DNA of 64,000 nt from Podospora comata (lineage: Eukaryota; Ascomycota; Sordariomycetes; Sordariales; Podosporaceae): the NCBI GenBank assembly GCA_017354895.1, contig CP071493.1, forward strand, positions 6,138,001 through 6,202,000, read 5' to 3'. A program made the position numbers and the translations under genes. Positions 1 to 11,240 of this stretch are shown here, one piece after another. The number at the start of each line of letters is the position of its first letter. Position 1 is the first letter of the stretch. The notes beneath the pieces were generated by a model, which saw only the letters and a program-made list of their open reading frames with translations, made no database searches and was not told the origin of the DNA.

Positions 1-48
1 AGAAATGAAGACTCCCCCCTAAACCCCTTACCTCCCCTCAGGTATCCT

Positions 49-2157
49 TCATGTGCTCCTCGCATCCGTCAAACAGTCCGCCAACAACCCCCTCGCCTCC
101 TTCTCCCCTATAACTCCCACCTTCGGCATCCCCTTACCCAACCCCCCCTGCCCCGGCCACTCCTCCATCTCCCGTTCAAACTCCGTCATCCTCCTCCAAA
201 CAGTATCTCCATCCGCCTTAGAAAATCCTAGATCCACCCGGTACAAAAACCCCTCCAAATCAACAATCTCCACATCTCTCTCCTTTATTTCCCCATCCTG
301 ATCAAGCTTTACCCCTCCAGGCTTGACCACCCTAACAAGCGCATACCTCACCCAAGCAGCCTTCAAATCCGGCATCCAACTCATCCCCTCCCCTTCCGGC
401 CCTTTATTCCCGACATCAACATGTATCCCTCTCTCCACGATCACGTTCCAACTCTCCTCTGGTAGTTCCCTCACTTTTGGCGGGTCAGGAGTATAGAAAG
501 GGAGAGGGTCAACCTCCACCCTTGTTTTCTGGTCGACGGTTAGGGTGGGAGGACAGCAGGCGAAGCCCCAAAGGGAAGTGCGACTATGGTGTCGTATATC
601 GGTGGAGGTGAGCAAAGAGCGGAGATACATCAACAACCCAGCCGCAAACTTTCCAGGGGTGAGGAGGAGTGGGTTGAGGAAGTGGACTTGGGAAATGGGG
701 GGTTGGCGGGGATGGTGTTGGGTTCGTTGGCGGAGGAAAAGATATTGGAGAGGATAGGGTGAATGAAGCCATGGGTGAGATACAACAGGGAGAAAAGGTT
801 CGCCGATGAAAGGGGAGGAGTAAAGGCCGGAAATGTGTAATTTCTTAAAATGGGCTAGGGGTTTGCCTGGGTGGGTGGCGAGGGCGGAAAAGAAGGTCCT
901 GTTGGGGGTGTCGGAAGTGCGGGTGGGTGATTGGAGAAGGTAGAGAGATTTGAGGGTTGGTCTTGTGAGGAGGGCGTCGATGATGGTGGTTGGGCTGTCG
1001 TGAAGGGTGTCAACGTTGAGACTGAGGGAGACAGGTGGCGCCGGGGTGGTTTCGAGAGCAGCGATGACAGAGAGGGAGGAGAGCTTGTTAAAAGATGCTA
1101 GATCGAGATGTAGCTCGTTGGTAAAAGCAAGTCCGAGTAGTTGGCCTGTTTTGGGTAAGTGGCCTATGTCTTGGGAGCGCTTCTGTAGGTGTTGGCGAAG
1201 TATAAACTTGGTGTGCGCTGTCCCGGTAAGTTGGGTAAGAAGAGTCTCGGATATTGTATCAAGGTTTTGACTTTCAAGCAAAGCTTTGATGAGAGCGGTC
1301 AACTCAGCGTCTTTCTCGGCCGGAAATAGGGAAAGGGCAGGCAAGGCAGCGGTGGTCAGCGGCCATATCAGGTCCAAGACTGTCGGATCAATAAGTTCAA
1401 CTTCGTCGAGCTTCTTCACCAGGTCATCGCAAGCCTCGTACTCAAATTTAGTCAGATACCCAGCGGCGGAAAGGGGTTCGCGCGTCCTATTTTCTTCTAG
1501 ACGAAGCTCGCGCGGCCCTGAAGGGTCACTGTCTCCCCAGTCGTTGTATTCATCCACTTCTCGAGGGCATTCTGATACGTGAATCATTACCGTTGACCGA
1601 AAGGCAATGATCCCATACCGGATTGCGTTCAAGTCAGTGATGTCCACCACAGCCATCGCATACTCCATATTTGTGTTGCTAAACATAGTACCCAGTGGTG
1701 CAGGCAGGACAGACAAGCCTACTCCGCGCTCCCTGTCAAAAGCCACGCCGAGCACAAGACATGTCGAGATAAACGGGAACTCGCGCACACCGTATTCCCA
1801 CTGCGGAGAAATGGACTGCCTCATCCATGTTGGTGTGTTGGAGAGCTCTGTTCGAAGCAGCCCATTTCTGGGATCTTGGTAGAACTGGGCGGCGAGCGAG
1901 AGTTCAGACTGGATACCGATGTGGTTCGATGGGTCAGAAAAGACAGTGACAGTACCCAGAATGGCTGAAAGGACATCTCTGCCTTGAACGGCATCCAAAT
2001 CTACTAGGCCGCCTTCGCGTTTGACGACTGCCAGAGGATAGTGTTGGCCTGTGCCGTTGAGGCCGAGTTTTGCGACGATGTAGACGACCAACGCATCTGG
2101 TGCTGCTGGCGTCTGGCTGTTGGCTTTCACCCAGTACGGTTTGAAGTTGGATGACAT
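49..2157 (-). CDS. Unrecognised 702-aa protein
   Basis: A single uninterrupted frame of 702 codons runs from ATG at 2157 to TGA at 49-51. I do not recognise the family. There is no signal peptide or obvious membrane span. The central part (about residues 340-480) is rich in regularly spaced leucines (for example LHLDLASFNKLSSLSVIAAL), which could be a loose leucine-rich-repeat-like solenoid, but this is only an impression. The last 120 residues are charged and Trp/Glu-rich. Base composition changes sharply inside the gene: the coding strand is C-rich up to about 540 and G-rich from there to the stop. It lies in tandem with the secreted-protein gene upstream, 310 bp away. Coding status is well supported by length alone; function is unknown. 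Confidence 0.8.
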   Translation of the reverse strand: MSSNFKPYWVKANSQTPAAPDALVVYIVAKLGLNGTGQHYPLAVVKREGGLVDLDAVQGRDVLSAILGTVTVFSDPSNHIGIQSELSLAAQFYQDPRNGLLRTELSNTPTWMRQSISPQWEYGVREFPFISTCLVLGVAFDRERGVGLSVLPAPLGTMFSNTNMEYAMAVVDITDLNAIRYGIIAFRSTVMIHVSECPREVDEYNDWGDSDPSGPRELRLEENRTREPLSAAGYLTKFEYEACDDLVKKLDEVELIDPTVLDLIWPLTTAALPALSLFPAEKDAELTALIKALLESQNLDTISETLLTQLTGTAHTKFILRQHLQKRSQDIGHLPKTGQLLGLAFTNELHLDLASFNKLSSLSVIAALETTPAPPVSLSLNVDTLHDSPTTIIDALLTRPTLKSLYLLQSPTRTSDTPNRTFFSALATHPGKPLAHFKKLHISGLYSSPFIGEPFLPVVSHPWLHSPYPLQYLFLRQRTQHHPRQPPISQVHFLNPLLLTPGKFAAGLLMYLRSLLTSTDIRHHSRTSLWGFACCPPTLTVDQKTRVEVDPLPFYTPDPPKVRELPEESWNVIVERGIHVDVGNKGPEGEGMSWMPDLKAAWVRYALVRVVKPGGVKLDQDGEIKERDVEIVDLEGFLYRVDLGFSKADGDTVWRRMTEFEREMEEWPGQGGLGKGMPKVGVIGEKEARGLLADCLTDARST

Positions 2158-2467
2158 TGTCGATAACGCAGCAGTTTCATAAACACTTGCAAGGTAAATA
2201 GTGCAGACACACTATTTCGGGCTGATGCAATCGTGGGGTATTGAAGTGGGCGTCACATGAGCAGTCGTTGGTTGTTGGCAAACACACTGCACAAGAAAGG
2301 CGCGAAACAAACATGGAATTTTATCAAGCAAGGTAAGGTACAAAAAAGCAGCAGCGCCTGAGTCGAATGAGTCGAAAGGCAGAAATACACAAAAAAGCCC
2401 TGATTTTCCTCGTCCGTTCATCCTCTTCGTCACCACCACTGATACACTGGCAATACAGCCTCCTTCC
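2158..2467. other. Intergenic spacer between two minus-strand genes
   Basis: This 310-bp spacer should hold the 3' end of the secreted-protein gene and the promoter of the 702-aa gene. I see no clear TATA or CCAAT element and no supported coding frame. Confidence 0.5.
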
Positions 2468-3040
2468 TCACTGGCCGCTCGACACAACCTTGATGACGAT
2501 TCCGGTGGGCGTGTAACGATTGCTGACATAGGCAGTCGAATTATACATGGGGTTGGTTCTGTTAACCATGACACCCAGCGAGCCACCGTCAGACAAGCAC
2601 CCAATAATGGCTTTCGCCTTTTGGGCATCCGTCGCTCCTACGCCGCCGTCGATCGTGGTGGCGACATCTTCGAAAAGGACGGCCGAATTGGCCGTATCAT
2701 TGAGGTGCTTGGCCGTGACCATGACGGAGCCACGTTGGTAAAGCGTCCATTCGTCACAAGTGCCGAGCTCAGCCGGGCCCATTGTCAAGAGCCGGCCAGC
2801 GCGGACCTGCCGACCATACGAGCGGAGGTAGGAGGCGACATATTTGATATCGTCTTCCGACACCTCTTGAGGGATGCCGCCGTGTTCCTCGGTGTAGCAG
2901 TAGAGGTTGGTGGTTTCACCTTCGTAGCAGACACGCCGATGAAGAGTTGGCTTGTTGCTGGGTGGGAGGGAGGCTACCATGGTGCTGCTGGCAGTGAGGA
3001 GCGCCAGGCTCAACTTAGAAAGAGTGGTGAAAGTGAACAT
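2468..3040 (-). CDS. Small secreted cysteine-containing protein
   Basis: I take the start at ATG 3040, because it gives a 190-aa protein that opens directly with a typical signal peptide (MFTFTTLSKLSLALLTASS, cleavage probably near VAS-LP). An in-frame upstream ATG at 3124 would add 28 residues and bury the signal. The mature part begins with a possible dibasic site (LHRR) and has four cysteines in the contexts VCYE, YCYT, GTCDEW and IGCLS, which could form two disulfides. Several N-glycosylation sequons (NDT, NRT, NST) fit secretion. I do not recognise the fold. It resembles the many small secreted proteins of filamentous fungi, but nothing here proves a role in host or microbe interaction. 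Confidence 0.75.
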   Translation of the reverse strand: MFTFTTLSKLSLALLTASSTMVASLPPSNKPTLHRRVCYEGETTNLYCYTEEHGGIPQEVSEDDIKYVASYLRSYGRQVRAGRLLTMGPAELGTCDEWTLYQRGSVMVTAKHLNDTANSAVLFEDVATTIDGGVGATDAQKAKAIIGCLSDGGSLGVMVNRTNPMYNSTAYVSNRYTPTGIVIKVVSSGQ

Positions 3041-4075
3041 TGTCGTGATTGAGGAGACAGTACTAAGCACAATAGCGAGTGTTTGGAAGGTGATGAGTTG
3101 GATAGGATGATTTGAGTGCTTCAATGGCGCTTCTTCACGATCATCTTATACCCACTCATTCACCAGTCAAGTCGCCATATAAGGTAACCCAGCACAAGTA
3201 AATTGTAATAAGGGAGGGCAATTTCTGCCTAGAGTGTTCTCTAATCGGTTCGAGCCATCAACGAGGCCATCGTCAATTTGCCATGACCTCCTGGGTGCCT
3301 GTTGCCACTCGGATCTTCCACCTCAAAGAGACTCTATTTTCAAGCGTTGGTCATTCATTCTAGTTATTACGAGCTGTTGGGACATGGTTAAGTCCAAGAT
3401 TTCAGCCCCGAATGAAATCCTATCAAATTGGTTTCCATACTAGGTGGGTTCTTTGGTCTTTCTGGAGATCATCCATGCATGGACAGCTGCGGTCATCTTG
3501 ACGCAGGAACATGGCACAGACGGCCAGTATGTGAGGCCAACAAGAAGAGGCCCATGGTTTCGTCCGAACTTCAGAAATTGTAGTTGAATCAAGCATTGTA
3601 GATTGCTTGGAAGATCTATTCACCTACCGGGTATATGACTACGGTCAGGTGGCCAGGCCGTTGGTAGCCCAGGGCATGAAGCAGCAATTTGCCACAACAA
3701 CTGATAATGAAGGTTAGATGGACTTTTTTGAAGTTGGTGATGGTCTGAGAAGCCATTGGGTGATAGACTCAACTGAATCAAGGGCGCCATTGGGCCAGAA
3801 TACGTTCAAGGCAAGCCATCTCATCTAGCCACGAAAGATGTATACCGAATCAGTATACACTGGCCGAAGACCTTGTGGCAGGATCATGATAGCCCAAGGC
3901 AGTTTCTTGTTAGGTCGTGATGGTGCCAACCATTATTTGGCCTGGGAAAGGTTGGGCGTCAAGATATCCCATTGCGTACCACTTATAAGGAGCTCTTGTC
4001 CCTATACGATGATGTTGTGAAGTCTTTTTGGTCACCGCAACTCTCTTCACCTGTCACTCCTTTACAACGGTGAAG
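3041..4075. promoter_or_regulatory. Divergent intergenic region upstream of the GH55-subtilase gene
   Basis: This 1.0-kb region separates the minus-strand secreted-protein gene from the plus-strand fusion gene. A TATA-like sequence (TTATAAG) lies at about 3983-3989, roughly 90 bp before the fusion start codon. An inverted repeat of TGTATAC lies at 3839-3859. The short open frames inside lack support. Confidence 0.5.
3839..3859. promoter_or_regulatory. Inverted repeat TGTATAC-n7-GTATACA, possible operator
   Basis: Two 7-bp arms (3839-3845 and 3853-3859) are perfect reverse complements with a 7-bp spacer. Each arm also contains the palindrome GTATAC. It lies 217 bp upstream of the fusion gene start, so it could be a dimeric regulator site. 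No regulator is identified. Confidence 0.3.
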
Positions 4076-7000
4076 ATGCTGCTCTGCACGCTCTTTTCTC
4101 TGTTTCTTTACTTCAGATGTCTGAAAGCAGAATGGACCTATGCGGATCCAGAACGCTTTCCACATGTACCTGAATACGGACCCCAGGTGAGGGCTACCAT
4201 TCTTGACAGTTTTGAAGCCTCTGACTAACCACTTTAGGCCAACTTTCCTTACATGGTTGACAACCAAAAGAATTATTATGGAGTAGCACCAGACAAGGGC
4301 AAACAAAATGGCCCAGTCTGGAGATACAGCGAGAGCTTTACCAAATACATGTCCAACCTCCGAGCCAACAAAGTCATTCGAGGTGGTTATGGTAAAGGAC
4401 TAACACCCGGAGCCGGGGGCCGCCCTCAAAATCACCTCAATGGCACTCTAGGTTCAAATAGCGCCCTATATCTCAACAACACCCGGACTCTGTTGAGTCG
4501 TGGCTCGGCCCCACTTCACAAGCGGGCTTCCGATTACTGGCTTACCACACTTGGTCCCTTGGGAATACAACCGCATGCTGGCGGAAGCAACTACAAGTTC
4601 TACCGTGATGTTGTTGCTGATTACGGTGCTGACAACACTGGTGAGAGCGATGCTTCAGAGGCCATAAATGCCGCCGTAGAGGATGGCAACCGCTGTGGGC
4701 TGGAGTGTGGCAACACTTTCACTCAGGGAGCCATCATCTACTTCCCCGTGAGTACCTCGACTTCACCACTGATATCAAGAGATGGGAGACTGACACAAAA
4801 CAGCCGGGCACGTACAAAATCTGCAGCCCCGTTGTCCAACTATACTACTCACAGTTCATTGGTGATCCGCACGATCCACCAACCATCAAGGGATGCAAGT
4901 CGTTCAAAGGAATTGCCCTCTTCGATGCTGATCCGTATATTCCCGGAGGGTATGTTGATACCTTTGACTCTTCGCTCCCAGCACATGAACTGACCGCCAT
5001 TTAGGGGCGGCCAAAACTGGTACATCAACCAAAACCAATTCTTCCGTCAGATCCGGAACTTCATCTTTGACCTGACGGAGATGCCCATCTCCACGGCCGA
5101 CAATGACCAGCCCCTGGTTCCCACTGGTATTCATTGGCAGGTCTCGCAGGCAACTTCGTTGGAGAACTTGGTCTTCAACATGCCCAAAGCCACGGATGAT
5201 GAAACGACAACTGCCGTAGGGATCTTTACCGAGAATGGGTCTGGTGGTTTTGTTGCTGATCTGGTATGTTTCGTTTGCAATGATTTCGGGGTGACAAAGC
5301 TGACACCACTTTTTTAGACCTTCAATGGAGGAGCTATTGGTTGGCGTGCTGGGTCTCAGCAATACACGGCACGCAACCTGAAGTTTAACGGCTGCCTGAC
5401 AGCCGTTCAGATGATTTGGGATTGGGGGTTTAACTGGCAAGGGGTAAGGCTCCCTCCTTTCTCAAGGCTCATTCCAGACATTCTCCAACTAACATTGCCC
5501 ACCTCAGATTGAAGTCAAAGACAGCGCCATTGCCTTCAACATCAGCGGCCGTGGAGGAGCCACAGGACAAGGCATTGGCTCCATCTCGGTAATCGATTCC
5601 TCCATTACCAACACTCCAATCGGCATCCTGACAAACTCCCACGAACAATCCCCCAACATCGTTCTCGATAATGTCAAGATCTCCAACGTCGCCCAAGTCG
5701 TTCAAGTGGACAACGGTCCCTCCCTTCTCTCCGGCACATCTGACACCACAACCATTGACCTCTGGGCCCACGGCCGTCGCTACAATGGGGACAAGGGGTC
5801 ATCCGAGACCGGACCCGTGAAAGCCCCTTCTAAAGCCGCCGGGTTGTTGGGAGACGACAAGAAGCTGTTCACCAAGTCTCGCCCTCAATACGCCGACTTT
5901 AGCCCCGAAAACTTCCTTGTTGCTACCAAAGAAGGCATCAAGAACGATGGCACCGGCGATCAGACCCTCGCTATCAACGCCTTCTTGCTCAAAGCCAAGG
6001 CCAACAGCCAGATTGCCTATTTCCCGGCAGGTATTTACCAGGTGGGCGGGACAGTGTTTATCCCCACGGGCAGCAGAGTGGTTGGTTCCAGTTGGTCGCA
6101 GATACAAGGGAGCGGATTTTACTTTGCTGATATGAACGCCCCGAGGGTGATGGTTAGGGTTGGAAACAGGGGAGACTTGGGAACGATGGAGATTACGGAC
6201 ATGCTGTTCACGGTCAAGGGGGCGACGGCAGGTGCAATTTTGGTGGAATGGAATGTTGCTGGGGATGAGCAAGGAGCTGGTGAGGATTCCTCCTTTTCTA
6301 CCTGGCGATGTCCGTACTAATCTAAACTTGGTATGTTGATAGCTGGCATGTGGGATTCGCATGTGCGTGTGGGAGGCGGCATAGGGACTGACCTTGACAT
6401 TGACAACTGTCCCAAGGGTGGTTTCAACGATCAATGCATATGCGCGTCTATGCTCCTCCATGTGACTGCGCAGGCCTCGGGGTACTTTGAGAACGTCTGG
6501 GTTTGGGTAGCAGACCAGTGAGTACTGATCTATTTTCGGATGGACACTTCAAGACTAACCGACGTGCAGTGACAATGACATGGTTGTCTATGACTCTCCT
6601 GACAAGCTCATCAACCAGATCAGTCTTTATGCCGCGAGATGTACCTTGATTGAGTCCCAAGAGCCGACATGGTTCTATGGCACTGGATCAGAACACTGCG
6701 TCATGTATCAGTACCAGTTGAATAAGGCGAAGAACGTCTACCTCGGCCATATTCAGTCGGAGACGCCTTACTATCAGCCCAACCCTGTGGCACCTTACCC
6801 ATTCGATGGCGCGAGGCCCATGGCGGCAGACCCGTCGTTTTTGGAATGCACCACGGACAGCTGTAAAGCTGGCTGGGGTCTGCGCATCATTGACTCGGAG
6901 AACATCACTATTCACGGGTCTGGGTTGTACAGCTTCTTCCAGGACTACTATCAGGACTGTCTTGAGACGTTTGACTGCCAGGACAAGATTCTGGAAGTCA

Positions 7001-10000
7001 AAGGGTCGAAAAATGTGGCCATCTTCAACCTCTTCACTGTAGGGACGGTCAATATTGCCTCGGGTATTGAGTGAGTCTGTTGAACCTGATGTTGCGGTCG
7101 AGCTTCGTACTGATGCCACTCACCTAGCGACACGAATATCTTTAGGAATGAATCTAACCAACGGTAAGTCAAATTCCTCGGCTACCCAACAAGAAGGAAA
7201 TATCAGCAGGCTAACAAGAGATAGCGGCTTCACCACCGAGGTCAGTGTTTGGCTTCCCTTGGACGGCTCTGACAATATCAGTGTTGTATATGTCGGTCCG
7301 GAGATCTGGGACAGACCAACGGCTGCCTGCTCGCCGCCTTGCGTTCTCGTATTACCCACGAGCACCCTGGGCCAAGACACCACCATATCTCCGTCTGAAT
7401 ACACCACATCGCTGGAATACGGTCGCCAGGGCTCTTCAACCGGCCCCGGGGGACAGGTTATCACGACTTTTTATACCACTACAACCACCATTACTATCAC
7501 TGTACCGCCCATTACCATCCCGAAAAATAGTGGCCTGCCTTACTCCAATGTCAACGTCACGCGAGGGCAGGGCGGAGGCGGCTTCATAGCGACCCCCAGA
7601 GTTGAGATCCCGCCCATTGGAGTTCCTCTCCCTGATGGCAATGGCGGCACCACCACCCGTCAAGTATTCCTTCCGCCCTGGCCTGATGTCAACCGCGGTC
7701 CGCCAGAGGACTGGGAGTATGATGGACCATGGGGTAATCCTAGCCCTATCCCGAATGGCGGCGTCGGCCAGGCTTTCCACACCCCGTGGTCGACGACGGT
7801 AACGGCCTCCGCGGCTACGGTCACGACCTTGACATTTCCGGCCATTGTACACCCACAGACATACCAGTGTCCTCCGTCAAGCGAGATATCCTTCAACACA
7901 CCTCGCATGACTCTCACGGTAGACTGTCCTACTCCGACAGAGTTCAAGTTTGGGTTCTCGTGCCCAACAACAAAGGTGGTGACGTTTCTGGGACCGTCAG
8001 CGGGTGTGTTTACAGTTGACTGCACTGTATCATCAGTTTGGGACTTTCCTCGATTCCCGGAGCCAACACCTGGCCCTTCGGAATCAACAACCAGTGACGA
8101 GCCTCTCCCAGTGTGGACTACGTGGCCGCCTGGAGAGATCACGCCCGTGGAGAGAGAAGTCGAAGAGTCAGAGCCCGAGGACGACGGTACTTTCACATCT
8201 TGCAAGCTTTGGTTTTTCTTTTTCTGCATTCGCTGGGATAATATCAAGATTGGGGGGTGGAAGTGGACGTTGCCGCCTGGTATCTATCCTCCGTAAGTTG
8301 CTTCTTCATATCGAATCTCTAGACGAGATCTGAGAACTAACATGGCAAAACAGAGGGCCTCCGCCGCCCTTCATAAAGTTTCCCCTCAAGGTTGAAGGCA
8401 CACTGCCGCCGTGGCCAGAAATCACCATTGGCCGTGACAGGAAACTTACTTACTCCAACGAACCTACGAGCTGCACCACCAAGTCGGCATCGCTCTGCAC
8501 GACAACAACCATCTTTTCTGTGACCAAGATTGCAGAAGACTCAACCCGGACAACAGCCACCGCCACCTCGCGACAGTGCGAGACGGTCAGGGGCTGCGAT
8601 GTGACGGACCAGAACACGAGGACTGTGTCGACTGCGATAGAGTCGTGCACGCCAAAGCCGAGAGTGAAAGCCCGAGACGGCGATGATCCAAGTCTTTTGA
8701 ACCCACGACAGAACGGCAACGGCAACGGCTGCGGCAAGAATGCCATTGTGTATCCCAAGGATCCCAAGAGCGCGGGCGATATTCCGTCCTTGCTCAGCGC
8801 ATATGCCGGAAAATACGAGACGATCGGCGTCCCGGAGTTGAACATTGTCGGTTACTGGTGGGTGCCTCTGCTAGACGAGGAGACCATGAAGAGGTTGAAG
8901 AGTTCTCCCTTTGTGAGTGACGCCTACTATTACCAAGACTGGAACAATGCTGGCAATGGGCCAGACAGGTCAGGGAATATCAACGGTGAGATGGCGCTAC
9001 CCGCTCATTCCGAGGGTATTACTCACGATGATGACGGTTGGACGTCGCTCGCGTCTCCTCTGTTCAAAAGAGCCCGCACGACTACGGCCACGAATTTTTG
9101 GGCGTCATCTATCGTGTCGCTCCCCAAAGGCTGGAACTGGCGAGAAGCGGGTACAGATTCATACGACTACAGCAATCTTGCCAATCCCTATCTGTATCAG
9201 TGGGATGACCAAGGAGGAAGCACGGAACACACCATCTACGTGACGGGCGAGGCGAGGGTGTGGACCGATCATCCCGAGTTCAAGGCATCCGAGGGATTTC
9301 AGGGTGAACTCGATATCGTGCTTCCAGGAGGCAAATACGACGTCCAAAACGACAAGGCAGATGCCTTTCATGGCACCTGTGTCGCTGCATATGCCATCGG
9401 AGCGAAGCTGGGCATCTGCAAGAAGTGTCGAGGTGTTTGGTTCGAGACGAAGCTATGGTCTACCGATGACCCCTATTTCAACCCGAACTTTGTACGCGAG
9501 CGCGGCATTGCCCATCTGATGGCCGCGTTTCGAGATATTCATCTCAGGGGAAACGCAAAGAAGGCAGTCATCAACATGTCGTGGTCGTACCCTCCGGGGA
9601 AGGCCATTCCGGCCACCCTCCAATCTACCCACTGGGTCTTGACCGAACTGGACAAAATGGGTGTTGTGCTTGTGGCTTCAGCGGGTAACCACGCACACGA
9701 TGAGGGCAGGGAAATCAGCCGGTTTCCAGCTCGCTTCGCCAGTTCAGACACGAAAAGAAACCCTTACGGAGAGATAAAGAACCTCATTGTGGTCGGTGCC
9801 ACTCAAAACATCGGTATCGAATACACCAGGGGCCAGACATCCAATTACATGACCACCTTCGCCCCGGGCGAAAACGTCCCATGCACCAGCGACCCCAACG
9901 CCGCAGGCGACAAGTATTCCAGAAATATGGCGTCTGGCACCTCAGCAGCAGCGCCTCAAGTTGCGGGTTTGGCGGCCTACTGGCGCTCCCTTCCGTCTAA

Positions 10001-11240
10001 GTGGCAGACGCAGCTCGAGGAGCCAGCCAATGTCAAGAAACTGATTCGGCTTTTCCACCGAAGATATGGCTTCTGGAACGCTCAGAGGGAGAAGAACTTT
10101 CCCATCTTGGCTCAGAGTAAGCCGGTAATCTGGAACGGCCAAGTCAAAGACAAGAACTGTCTCGTTGATTATGACACTCGCCAAACTTGGGACACCACCA
10201 AGGCCTGTCCAGACATTCCTGACCGGCTCAGCACCCTCCCTGAGAACCCTGGTGAGTCGGTAAACTGCAACAATCCGGCACCTCCACCCAACAGCAAGAG
10301 ACAAGCCGGCAGCGGTGGTAGCTGTCCTTTTACCCCCGGCGGCTCCGGCGCAGAAAAGTCCATTGACTACCAGCCCAAACCCACACCCTCCCCAACCTGC
10401 CAGTCCAACAACTGCGGCGGCAAGCTCTGTACCGGGTTCTTCTGCCGACCAAAGCCATCCGGTATCCCGCCCGATTATATGGACCCCAAAGATCCCAACG
10501 CCGGCAACCCCGTCCCTGTCACCCACATCCCGGGTCCTAACAAACCGACCACCACCCGTGGCGGGGGTGGCACACCTACCCCTTCCCCGGAATGTGACGA
10601 CAAGTGCAAGCTTGACCGTGGCAACCCCTGCCGATGCGGCGACACTGGTTGCGATGAACAGTCTCCTGCGTGCTGCCACAATGCCTCCTGTCCCAAGTGT
10701 GACTGTCCCAAGAACGGGGATGGGTGCTCCAAGAACTCGCCAGCTTGTTGTGCGAGTGGGACTTGTCAGTGGCAGTATACCGGTGGCGGAGGGGGCTTGG
10801 AGCCAAACCCAGTTGATGAGCCCGACAGTGGCGCCAACAGAGTTGCTTCACCACCATCGTCGACGGAGACGGTGACGGAGGATCCCGAGCATGTTGATGC
10901 CGTGTATGAGATTTATTCGGAGAGGGATGCGAAGGGAGGGTTTGTGGTTAGTGGGTTTAGCCGGGATGTTAACGGGACGGTTGTTGGGATGGGCGGTGTG
11001 GAGCCGGATTGGGTGGTGAGTGGGAATGGGACATCGGGATTGGAGACGAGCTATAAGGGGGTTGTGGCGTATGGGAGACGGTGTGACTTTTTGGCGGGGA
11101 GTGTGAATGGGTATGAGGGAATGAAGAGGCCAGGGATGGTGGTTGGGGCGCTGACTTGTGAGGGGGTCGCGCCGGCTGTTTGTGTCAGGGGAGAGGGAGG
11201 AGGGGAGGTGAGGGAGGAGTTGGTTTGTAGGTGGGAGTAG
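4076..11240 (+). CDS. Secreted GH55 beta-1,3-glucanase fused to subtilase-like domain
   Basis: My model has 11 exons: 4076-4186, 4238-4747, 4804-4949, 5005-5263, 5318-5443, 5508-6279, 6343-6517, 6570-7070, 7128-7163, 7225-8292 and 8354-11240. All junctions are GT-AG and in phase, giving about 2,196 aa. Residues 1-18 are a signal peptide. Residues about 110-870 hold two parallel beta-helix halves typical of GH55 exo-beta-1,3-glucanases; each half opens with the pectate-lyase-3-like signature (VVADYGADNTGESDASEAI, and later GIKNDGTGDQTLAINAF). Residues about 880-1400 are a Thr/Pro/Gly-rich linker with repeated threonine tracts. Residues about 1520-1790 resemble peptidase S8: FHGTCVAAYAIG (His near 1574), VASAGN (oxyanion Asn near 1680) and GTSAAAPQVAG (Ser near 1765). 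Where the catalytic Asp is expected the protein reads IYVTGEARV, without DTG. A Cys-rich segment (about 1980-2050) and a further 100-residue tail follow. GH55 enzymes cut fungal or algal beta-1,3-glucan. The 61-nt intron at 8293-8353 is what joins the two halves. Confidence 0.82.

Noticed and set aside
8520-11240. Subtilase part as a separate gene starting at its own codon
   Set aside because: There is no upstream signal peptide, and the exon 10-exon 11 junction at 8293-8353 has good splice signals and keeps frame, so a single fused gene is the better reading.
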